DNA from: CAG-791 sp963650385
GTDB lineage: Bacteria; Bacillota; Clostridia; Lachnospirales; Lachnospiraceae
Length of the DNA stretch: 64,000 bases
Assembly: GCA_963650385.1 (NCBI GenBank)
Contig: CAVJLL010000002.1
Span: forward strand, 43,993-107,992
Direction of reading: 5' to 3'
Of this stretch, positions 57,036 to 64,000 are shown in pieces. Position numbers and translations under genes: made by a program. A model generated the notes under the pieces. The model saw only the letters and a program-made list of their open reading frames with translations. It did not search any database and was not told the DNA's origin. How positions within the stretch are numbered: position 1 is the first letter of the stretch; each line of letters begins with the position of its first letter.

Positions 57036-58485
57036 TCAGAAATCGAAATACAGGAACTGCGAATTGACAGTCGATGTTCCGGAAAGACCGGTAAACACCG
57101 TCACTGCAATAAGAAATCCCAGAAGCATGCACTGCAGAACCATCGGCCGCTTTATAAACGTCTGGTAGGAAAGAGTCTGTTTTTCATCATATCTTCTGCA
57201 TTGAACCACTGAGAAAACAGCGGTAAGCAGAATCGTCAGCGCAGTCTGTGTTACCGATCCGCCGATCGTCCAGAGCTCAGGAACAAACAATTCCGTCGGA
57301 CTGAGAAGGACCATCCGGTAAATAATATGAAACGACTCTCCCACGCTGTTACGGAAGAATACCCATGTTAAGGTAACCAGCCAGAAAACAATGCATCTCC
57401 GAATCAATACGACGGAAGCGCTCTGCTCATCAACACGGATATATCTGTAAAAGTGCGTCTTGATCGGGCGAAGAATCTGTCCGATGATCACGAGAACGCC
57501 GTTAACCGCGCCCCAAACCACAAAATGCCACGCTGCTCCGTGCCACAGTCCCGATATCAGGAATACGATCATGACATTGATGTATTTGCGAAGCTTTCCC
57601 TTATGCGCCCCCCCCGAGCGGAATGTAGATATTCTCGACAAACCAGTCATTGAGTGAGGAATGCCATCTGCGCCAGAACTCGGAAAGGCTTGTCGAAAGA
57701 TACGGATTCCGGAAATTTCTGCCGATATCGATGCCCAATACCTTGGCAAGTCCCTGTGCCATATCGGAATACGATGAGAAATCCGCATAGATATACAGCG
57801 AAAAGCTGACAGCGGCAGCAATGTAATAGGCTGTCCCGTATGTGAGATACGCATTCGACGTAAACACCGTACCCACGATCGTCAGAAGACGATTGGCAAC
57901 ACAGATCTTAACAAACGCTCCCCAGATGAACAGAATCGTCCCCTTGATCGCCTGCTCACTGTCAAATCTCGGATTTCGAATCTGCGGCAAAAGGTTTCTC
58001 GACTTCTGAATCGGTCCGGATAATATCGTCGGGAAAAAGGAGGCAAACGCGCCATAACGAAGGATATTCTTCTCCGGCGTCAATCCCTTCCTGTACACAT
58101 CCGACAGATAAGAAATGGACTGGAACACATAGAATGACAGCCCGACCGGCAGAATGATGTCAAGCGCCGCAAGCGACATTCCCGTCGCAGCATCCCAATT
58201 GCTGATAAAGAAGTTGGTGTACTTGAAAAAGGCCAGTACACCAAGATCTGCAGCAAAAAACAGCAAATAGATCAGCCGGTTTTTATGCCGGAAAAGAACC
58301 ATTCCCCCAGTGTACGAAATCAGAATCACACCACCCAGGATCGGCAGATAATGCCAGTCACTCCATCCATAGAAAATAAAACTGCCTGCCAGTAAAAGGA
58401 TGTAACGATATCTGGCAGGAATGCAGTAATAAACGATCACAAACGCCGCGATAAATCCGGCAAAACTCCAGCTTAAAAAGTTCAA
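57036..58485 (-). pseudogene. MBOAT O-acyltransferase, set 3, interrupted at a G8 run (possibly phase-off)
   Basis: The frame starting at 58485 stops after 294 codons at 57601 with ...NIYIPLGGGA. The run of eight G at 57608-57615 lies in the codons for PLGGG. With seven G the frame continues PLGGAHKGKLRKYINVMIVF and LISGLWHGAAWHFVVWG to 57036, giving 482 residues, a normal MBOAT length, with LSEFWRRWHSSLNDWFVENI before the break and the catalytic histidine after it. As read here only a catalytically dead N-terminal part would be made. The SGNH-ILEI protein is the next gene; the start overlaps the GT4 gene at 58482 by four bases. Confidence 0.88.
57608..57615 (-). repeat. G8 homopolymer causing the MBOAT frameshift
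   Basis: Eight C on the plus strand (eight G in coding sense) at a conserved glycine pair of the MBOAT family. Deletion of one G restores the conserved PLGG-x-x-KGKLR block exactly, so the correct frame is not in doubt. Confidence 0.88.
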
Positions 58486-59735
58486 ACTCTCCTCCCCGTC
58501 TCAACACTCTCCGCCGCGATTCTCCCGTACCGGAAGACCCTCGGCCCCTTCTCCTGCGCAGCCGTCTTCATCATTTCATAAACCGCCGGCTCGGCAATGA
58601 TTTCCGTCAGAACTCTCTGAACCTCCGCTTCGGAATCTTCCTGCAGAAAGCGCACGTTTCCGCCGAGGTCCACGTGGTGCGTCCCTTCCCAGTCCTTCAC
58701 CACTAAGGGAACACCCTGCCCGGCCGCCTGCTCCCAATACACCGAATGTCTTCCGGGGAAAACAGCGAGCTCCGCCGCCGCAAACAGCCGATAGGACGAC
58801 TCGTTGTCCTGCCAGCCAATATATTGCACCGCATCTCCATCCGTAAGCGCATCAAACCGCTCGCGAAGGTTAGCATCCACCGAGCCGAACACCAGGAGCC
58901 TGACTCTGCCGCTATCCATCAGCCCATCCTCTTCCTGCAGCTTCTGAACCGCCTCCATCAGGAAGAGCGTCTGCGGCTTCCAGGCATCAATCTTCCCGCC
59001 GCTGACGATCAGAAAATCCTGCTCTGCAATTCCGTATTGCTTCCTGGTCTCTGCAATCTGCTCCTCCGTGCCTGCCGCATCGGCGAGCACATCATCCGCT
59101 CCCATCACCAGGAGCCTGCACTTCTCCTCGGGAAGAGCATACAGATTCCTCAGGAAATTGACCCTCGCCGGCATCACGCCGTAGAAATACCGCACATACG
59201 GCTCCACGCGACGCGTACAAAAGCGCCAGATGATCCGGTGCAGAACGTTTTCTGAGAGCCATCCGGAGGCACTGTTGGAGTAATCCGCATGATTGTCGAC
59301 ATAGCATCGAACCTCTGGATGACGTCTTAAATACCCTGCAATCCGGCACAGGTCCAGGAACTGGCACGCATGCACAAAGAGAATATCCGGAGCCTCCTTC
59401 TCTATGACAGAAATGATCCCCGGATATACCTTCAGCCGCGTATCAATGGTGCCGAAGAGCATCGGAATGCGGATCACCTTTACATCGTCCTCGTTCCGAT
59501 AATCCGTCTTTGCGGTTGTCGTAAGCCCGCCGCTCGTGTCATTGATCCACTGCGAGGCGATCAGCGTCACCTCATACCCCATGCGCCGGTGATACTTGGC
59601 CAGCAGGTTCTCCTGGTAGCTAAACCCATCCGTTGTAGGCCCGCACAGGCAGACGTGCACAATCTTCCCTACGTTATGCGCGTTATCCGCTTTCCTACAG
59701 TTATGCGCGCTATCCATCCTCATACAGTTATCCAC
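58482..59735 (-). CDS. Glycosyltransferase family 4-like, with duplicated N-terminal leader
   Basis: 417 residues from a GTG with GGGAGG six bases before it. GKIVHVCLCGPTTDGFSYQE is the first strand and acceptor loop; FLIVSGGKIDAWKPQTLFLM and ELAVFPGRHSVYWEQAAGQG the donor lobe, with only one of the usual pair of glutamates. The first 25 residues come before the fold and include DSAHNCRKA and DNAHNVGKI, encoded by a 27-bp tandem duplication. It resembles GT4 transferases of capsule loci but the family is remote. It overlaps the upstream GT4 gene by eight bases and the MBOAT gene by four. Confidence 0.8.
   Translation of the reverse strand: MDNCMRMDSAHNCRKADNAHNVGKIVHVCLCGPTTDGFSYQENLLAKYHRRMGYEVTLIASQWINDTSGGLTTTAKTDYRNEDDVKVIRIPMLFGTIDTRLKVYPGIISVIEKEAPDILFVHACQFLDLCRIAGYLRRHPEVRCYVDNHADYSNSASGWLSENVLHRIIWRFCTRRVEPYVRYFYGVMPARVNFLRNLYALPEEKCRLLVMGADDVLADAAGTEEQIAETRKQYGIAEQDFLIVSGGKIDAWKPQTLFLMEAVQKLQEEDGLMDSGRVRLLVFGSVDANLRERFDALTDGDAVQYIGWQDNESSYRLFAAAELAVFPGRHSVYWEQAAGQGVPLVVKDWEGTHHVDLGGNVRFLQEDSEAEVQRVLTEIIAEPAVYEMMKTAAQEKGPRVFRYGRIAAESVETGRRV
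59662..59715 (-). repeat. 27-bp tandem duplication at the 5-prime end of a GT4 gene
   Basis: Bases 59662-59688 and 59689-59715 are neighbouring imperfect copies, in coding sense GGATARCGCGCATAAC followed by a GTAGG-like end. A shorter third copy (GGATAACTGTATGAGGAT) begins at the start codon. All are in frame. Confidence 0.7.
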
Positions 59736-61035
59736 GCAGCGCCTCCCGGTAGACCTCCTGCATGCTCTGGTAATAAACCTCCGGCGAATACCGGCTCAGT
59801 GCATAGCTCCGGCAGGCATCGGACAACTCCCTGGTCTTCCTCTCTGCAACTCTCACGACTTCGCAAAGCGCATCCACATCTCCAGTCGGAACAAACCTCC
59901 CGATCGGCTCCTGCGCAGTGTAGGGAATGCCAGTATTATCAAATCCGATGACCGGCGTTCCGCATGCGAGCGCATCCAGAATCGTATTCGGCATCGTATC
60001 TGCAAGGCTCGTGCACACGAACACATCCGCGATGGAATAGTACTCCGCCAGAAGCACCTGATCCTTCACAAAGCCCGCGGCATAGCAATTCCCCGGGATG
60101 ACCGCCTTCGGATCATCCATTCCTACGTAGACGAACAATATGCCAGCATCCGCTCCGACATTCGCTGCATCTGCCGCATGCTGGACATCCGATGATGCTC
60201 CATTCACCTGCTCCGCCTTCTGCCCGGCTTCACCCAGAAACCGCTCCGCCATCTCGATAAAGAAATGTCCGCCCTTTCTGGCATTGGAGTACGGCGCCAC
60301 CGTCAGTACAATCTTCTTCCCATCCCGTTTCGCCTGCAGCAGCTCCTCCGGCAGCCCGTGATAATCCTCCCGTGGGTAAAATACACGGTCCGTATCCACG
60401 TATTCATCCACGCAGTACATCCGCTTGCCCTTCAGCAGATACGAGCTCTCCGCCCGCTCCAGTACCCACTGCGGCGCCGTGAAACAAAGCTGCGCAAAGC
60501 CGTCATAGGCCTTTTTCTTATCCAGCAGCGCCTTTCTGGCCTGCCGGAACCAGAATGTGGCCGGATACTCCTTAAGCTTCTGCCGGCAATGCTGACATCC
60601 TGTCTGAAACTGATCACAGTCAAAAGAATAGCAGCACCGCCCCAGATACGGATACTCGTCCAGCATCGAATACACGGTCGGAATGTTCTTCGCCTTCAGA
60701 TACTCCAGCAGCATGCAGATATTCAGATAATAGCCGTGGAGATTGTACAGCTGCACCAGATCCGGCGGATTCTGCTCCAGCTCCCGGATCAGCCGCCGGG
60801 TTGCTGCAGCGGAATAGTAGCCGTGCAGGCCGGTAAGCCGGGCCAGAAGGACATGCAGATACACCGATGCCTTCGATGTGACCATGCAGATCTCCTCGGT
60901 CCCCGTCACAGCATCGTTTCTCCCGTAGTACAGGCGCACCTCATGTCCGTCTTCCTTTAACCGCCGGTACATGCCGTAGGCAATTTTCCCCGTGCTCCCC
61001 GACATGGCAGTCACATTTACGATTGCAACTCTCAT
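59728..61035 (-). CDS. Glycosyltransferase family 4
   Basis: 435 residues. MRVAIVNVTAMSGSTGKIAY carries the acceptor loop with SGSTGKI, as in WcaC/WcaL-like transferases; CCYSFDCDQFQTGCQHCRQK is a cysteine-rich segment like that in the GT4 at 7675. The donor lobe has IVLTVAPYSNARKGGHFFIE and DVFVCTSLADTMPNTILDAL. Residues 265-295 are a hydrophilic Ala/Asp/Gln-rich insert (AGQKAEQVNGASSDVQHAAD) between a helix and the strand GILFVYVGMDD. The start lies next to the stop of the flippase fusion gene. It should add one sugar of the repeat unit on the cytoplasmic face. Confidence 0.87.
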   Translation of the reverse strand: MRVAIVNVTAMSGSTGKIAYGMYRRLKEDGHEVRLYYGRNDAVTGTEEICMVTSKASVYLHVLLARLTGLHGYYSAAATRRLIRELEQNPPDLVQLYNLHGYYLNICMLLEYLKAKNIPTVYSMLDEYPYLGRCCYSFDCDQFQTGCQHCRQKLKEYPATFWFRQARKALLDKKKAYDGFAQLCFTAPQWVLERAESSYLLKGKRMYCVDEYVDTDRVFYPREDYHGLPEELLQAKRDGKKIVLTVAPYSNARKGGHFFIEMAERFLGEAGQKAEQVNGASSDVQHAADAANVGADAGILFVYVGMDDPKAVIPGNCYAAGFVKDQVLLAEYYSIADVFVCTSLADTMPNTILDALACGTPVIGFDNTGIPYTAQEPIGRFVPTGDVDALCEVVRVAERKTRELSDACRSYALSRYSPEVYYQSMQEVYREALRG

Positions 61036-63885
61036 TCAGCCCTCAATAATATCCTTCCAGGTCCGGTCCATCGCCTGCCTCTGCCTCCCCGCGCAGTCCA
61101 GGTTGTGGAGGCGCTCCTCCTCTGAGAACTGCAGAAGCTCCCTCACATCGCATTCTGCAAGATCCTCCGACCGGAAGGTAATAAATTCATACTCATCAAA
61201 ATATGCGCGCAGGCCCTCCGGGAGGAATACCTTCTTCCCCATCGCGAGCATTCGGCTGATGTTCCCCAGAGCCTGCTGCCTGCTATTATAATAGATTCCG
61301 ACACTGCAGGAATATAGGAAACGCATATATTCTTCAAAGCACATGTACTGCGTGATCGGATGAAAGCGCTCGCCGAAGAGCTCCCGCCCCCGCCGGATAA
61401 CCTCCTCCCGATAAGCCGCATTCCCGTAGGACAACGGGCACCACAGCTCCGGACCATCTGTATCCACTCCATTTGTATCCGTTTCATCTGTATCCATGCT
61501 GTCCGTATTCAGCCCCCGCAGCATTTCGAACAGCTCAAGGTGCCGGTTGGATTCTGTAGCAGAATTTCCAATGACGATGCGCACTCTTCGCTCGCCTCTC
61601 TCTGTGCCGCTCTTCTGTAACTGGCCGTCACCATCCTCTTCGGCTTCAGTTTCCCACACGTTCCGCTGCACCGGCTGACTCTTCTCCCAGCCGTCCTTCC
61701 GCAGCCGATCATCACCATCATCTTCAGAATCCCGAACGATCACCTGCTGCTTCCGTTCATCCTTCTCCCTGCTGCTCTCCCGCAGCGGACTATCACCGTC
61801 CTCGTATTCCCGCACAATCCGCCGCACCGCCTCCGCCTTCTCCTTGCTCTCCGGAACCGGCACATAATACATGCGCTTTCCCTCCGCAAACGGGAAAATC
61901 CGCAGGAACGTCTCCCGCTCCGGACGCGTCAGCAGAATAATCCCCGCCGCACGCTTCAGGTCATGCCGAATCACTCGCTCATTAAACCGATCTCTCCAGT
62001 CGATACTGCGGCCGTCCCTCTGCAGATCCTCATAGTCCCCTCCCCAGAACTGCCACCAAGTCTTCTGCAGTACCGACTTCCCATAAATCGGCAGCACATA
62101 CTGCAGCGTGAACACGCCGCTGACGATGATCTTATCCGCCCGGCGCACGTGCCGAATCAGCTCCGCGTTCCGCAGAAATTCCCGGTAAGAACGAATCCGG
62201 TGCACATTCGGCAGCGCCGGCAGCTCCTCCTCACACCGGCGGTCCACGGTGTAGAACTGCATCTCCTGCTCCGGAAAATGCTCCTCCATGTAGGAAATCA
62301 TCCCGCCGGGAAAGCCGTTCGACTTGTTGATAAAAAAGACGATCTTCCGAGGCTCCCCCGCCCGAGCGTCATCTCTGCCCCGCAGGAACGCCCGCTTCAG
62401 CTCCTTCATTTCCCACCGGCGCCCGAAGAGCAGGATCGCCATAATAACAATCAGCAGCTCCGAAATCACCCCGCCGGCAATGAACCGCACCAGCACATTC
62501 GGTATATGCACCTGCGCATATACAAGCCGAACAACACAGGCCATGAGCACCGCAGCCAGGATAAAATACAAATTCCACAGCCAGTACCGAACATACCTTC
62601 CGGCTCCGACCTTCAGGCACTCCCGATACACCACAGCACTTCGTCCGATCCAGAAGACGATCTGGCTGACCACCGTCCCGATCAGAACGCCCGCAATCCC
62701 CCAGTACCTTACCAGCACCACAGACATTACAATGTTGCACAGTGCCCCCAGCATCTCGACGTATTTCTCCGACCGGAAGAGCCCTGCGCTATTGATAAAA
62801 TCCGACGCCGCGCCGTGCACCAGATGAATGTATAAATCCATGCAGAGCAGCAGCACCACCGCATTCCCCAGCACCATATCCTCGCCGACCCACCAGATGA
62901 TGAAATCCCCGGCCAGCACCGACATCGGAACCACGGTACTAAGTGCCAGCAGGTAGCGGGCAAACGTGTTCAATGCCAGAACCCGCTCCCGCTTATCACC
63001 ATCCTCCTCATCCAGAAGATGACTCCCCAGCACAGGCACAATCGGGGACAAAATGCTGCTGCTAAGAGCCTTCAGGCCGGACGTAATCGTTGTATAATTG
63101 ACAAAATAGCCGACCGTAACGGTCGATACGAATGCAGAAATCACCAGATTATCCGTCGAGTTGTAGATAAATCCGGCCACCTTCCCGGCAAAAATGTTCC
63201 TCACATCCCGCAGGATTTTCAGTAGCCGCGCCTTGTCCAAAGGCACTCGATGCAGATAGCTGTAATGCCGTGAGCAATAGAAATGGATCACCAGATTTGA
63301 CGTGCAGGTCTGGACCACCTTCAGGATCAGATAGACCACATAAGATCCGTAGGTAACCAGTACCACACATTGGATGATATTAAACAGAACCGAGCACACA
63401 ATGTCCGCCGTTTTGGACACGTACTCCTTCTGATCCGCATACAGAATTGCCCTCTTATATGCCAGGAAATACGTACATACCGTCGCCGCCGCCTGGAGCC
63501 AGAAGAACGCATATACAGCCGCCGTCACCGGTATTCCCGTCACAATCACGCGCAGAAACGGTGTCAGCACCATTACCGCCAGGATGAGGAAAATCCCCAC
63601 CCCGCGGTACAGGTACTTCAGAATGTTCAGAGTTGCATTGATCTCCGCCTCATCATGATCATGAAGCGGCCGATACAGATTGTAGACAACCGCCGTCTCG
63701 AATCCCAGCTCCGCCAGAGACAGCGCATTCAGCACCGAAAAAAACGTGCTGTTCAGTCCCAGTAACTCAACTCCGATGCACCGAATGAACAGACTTCTGG
63801 TTACAAATGTAAACAGCATCCCACAGGCCTGACTGATCAGGCCGATCGATGAGTTCTTAATCACTGTTTTCCTTTTGCTGCCCAT
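61036..63885 (-). CDS. Fusion of Wzx-type flippase and WecF-like glycosyltransferase
   Basis: 949 residues. Residues 1-490 are a MOP-superfamily polysaccharide flippase with about 12 to 14 helices (KNSSIGLISQACGMLFTFVT, SLAELGFETAVVYNLYRPLH). From residue 512 a soluble domain follows: PRKIVFFINKSNGFPGGMIS, KTWWQFWGGDYEDLQRDG, VRIVIGNSATESNRHLELFE near residue 775, and ITQYMCFEEYMRFLYSCSVG with IYYNSRQQALGNISRMLAMG. These are the blocks of the Fuc4NAc-lipid II transferase family (WecF, PF07429). Between the two halves of that domain lie tandem repeats. The protein may make the final lipid-linked unit and flip it. A GGGAGG lies 13 bases before the start. Confidence 0.82.
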   Translation of the reverse strand: MGSKRKTVIKNSSIGLISQACGMLFTFVTRSLFIRCIGVELLGLNSTFFSVLNALSLAELGFETAVVYNLYRPLHDHDEAEINATLNILKYLYRGVGIFLILAVMVLTPFLRVIVTGIPVTAAVYAFFWLQAAATVCTYFLAYKRAILYADQKEYVSKTADIVCSVLFNIIQCVVLVTYGSYVVYLILKVVQTCTSNLVIHFYCSRHYSYLHRVPLDKARLLKILRDVRNIFAGKVAGFIYNSTDNLVISAFVSTVTVGYFVNYTTITSGLKALSSSILSPIVPVLGSHLLDEEDGDKRERVLALNTFARYLLALSTVVPMSVLAGDFIIWWVGEDMVLGNAVVLLLCMDLYIHLVHGAASDFINSAGLFRSEKYVEMLGALCNIVMSVVLVRYWGIAGVLIGTVVSQIVFWIGRSAVVYRECLKVGAGRYVRYWLWNLYFILAAVLMACVVRLVYAQVHIPNVLVRFIAGGVISELLIVIMAILLFGRRWEMKELKRAFLRGRDDARAGEPRKIVFFINKSNGFPGGMISYMEEHFPEQEMQFYTVDRRCEEELPALPNVHRIRSYREFLRNAELIRHVRRADKIIVSGVFTLQYVLPIYGKSVLQKTWWQFWGGDYEDLQRDGRSIDWRDRFNERVIRHDLKRAAGIILLTRPERETFLRIFPFAEGKRMYYVPVPESKEKAEAVRRIVREYEDGDSPLRESSREKDERKQQVIVRDSEDDGDDRLRKDGWEKSQPVQRNVWETEAEEDGDGQLQKSGTERGERRVRIVIGNSATESNRHLELFEMLRGLNTDSMDTDETDTNGVDTDGPELWCPLSYGNAAYREEVIRRGRELFGERFHPITQYMCFEEYMRFLYSCSVGIYYNSRQQALGNISRMLAMGKKVFLPEGLRAYFDEYEFITFRSEDLAECDVRELLQFSEEERLHNLDCAGRQRQAMDRTWKDIIEG
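61454..61513 (-). repeat. Four 15-bp in-frame repeats in the flippase fusion
   Basis: Units 61454-61468, 61469-61483, 61484-61498 and 61499-61513, on the plus strand variations of YCATCTGTATCCAYT. They encode NTDSM, DTDET, DTNGV and DTDGP, an acidic loop between two strands of the transferase domain. Confidence 0.75.
61615..61830 (-). repeat. Three 81-84-bp in-frame repeats in the flippase fusion
   Basis: Marker positions (coding GGTGAT or GGTGAC) at 61792, 61711 and 61627 are 81 and 84 bases apart. Each unit codes for about 27 residues with the pattern EDGDxxLRxxxxExxxxxVxV, the last unit running into the real strand RVRIVIGNSAT. The earlier units end QQVIVRDSE and QRNVWETE, so they look like decayed duplicates of this strand. 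Confidence 0.65.
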
Positions 63886-63942
63886 TCTGAAGGGATAACC
63901 TCCCGATTGTTTATCCTGAATTATTCACCATGCTATTTTCAG

Positions 63943-63960
63943 CCCAGGTGTTAACCTGGG
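63943..63960. other. Perfect hairpin at the right end of the window
   Basis: CCCAGGT (63943-63949) and ACCTGGG (63954-63960) pair perfectly around GTTA. It stands 58 bases before the flippase start. It may end the next gene to the right or act as an operator; the needed sequence lies outside the window, and no U tract is seen. Confidence 0.35.
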
Positions 63961-64000
63961 GCCCGCTCGAATTTTGTCATTTGACTAAGTGAAGCTGAGC

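Noticed and set aside
61454..61830. Regular repeats as a possible CRISPR array
   Set aside because: Units are in frame within a conserved transferase gene, are adjacent without spacers and vary in sequence.

Overview
The window looks like a chromosome segment of an anaerobic, moderately high-GC Clostridia, most likely Lachnospiraceae. This is an inference from the rnf operon order C-D-G-E-A-B, the protein families (DUF6056, GtrII, DUF1792, Rpn, PF09820/PF08011 ATPase-nucleases, Cache hybrid kinases) and a textbook CcpA operator. Almost everything is transcribed right to left. The only plus-strand genes are a small three-gene cassette at 10.2-11.3 kb. I saw no rRNA, tRNA or CRISPR array.

Layout. 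0-1.9 kb: the partial end of a glycosyltransferase gene and an FAD oxidoreductase with a clear promoter. 2.0-7.4 kb: complete rnfCDGEAB (ferredoxin:NAD+ ion pump) with promoter, cre site and terminator. 7.7-11.3 kb: a GT4 transferase, an Rpn nuclease, a 505-base gap carrying a 70-bp dispersed repeat, and a DUF3791-DUF3990-small ORF cassette resembling a toxin-antitoxin unit. 11.3-24.3 kb: a run of very hydrophobic glycan membrane proteins (two DUF6056, GtrII, three GT-C-like, a Wzy-like polymerase) and an SGNH protein. 24.4-38.0 kb: an AT-richer block with GT2, GT4 and GT-D transferases, an ABC flippase, an MBOAT/SGNH pair and two related GT-C-like proteins. 38.2-41.8 kb: an ATPase, a TOPRIM protein and a PF09820/PF08011 ATPase-nuclease in one run, resembling a defence unit. 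41.8-53.1 kb: a GT2, a priming sugar-phosphate transferase, a second MBOAT/SGNH pair, a 1350-residue hybrid kinase and a sugar-binding lipoprotein. 53.3-55.4 kb: a second, different ATPase-TOPRIM pair behind a palindromic candidate operator. 55.6-63.9 kb: an SGNH protein with an ILEI-like domain, a frameshifted MBOAT, two GT4 transferases and a Wzx flippase fused to a WecF-like transferase.

Together the genes describe a large cell-surface polysaccharide locus: priming on undecaprenyl phosphate, elongation by GT2/GT4/GT-D enzymes, export by two flippases, polymerisation, lumen-side decoration by GT-C enzymes and O-acylation by three MBOAT/SGNH sets. No nucleotide-sugar synthesis genes and no Wzz/tyrosine-kinase pair are present.

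Most worth a second look: (1) two glycan genes interrupted at runs of exactly eight G, each restored by loss of one G, suggesting phase variation or assembly error; (2) two ATPase-TOPRIM modules inside the glycan locus; (3) the DUF3790s-type cassette (DUF3791/DUF3990); (4) the flippase-transferase fusion with in-frame tandem repeats; (5) a 70-bp inverted dispersed repeat at 9.8 and 51.3 kb; (6) a CcpA operator just downstream of the rnf promoter.
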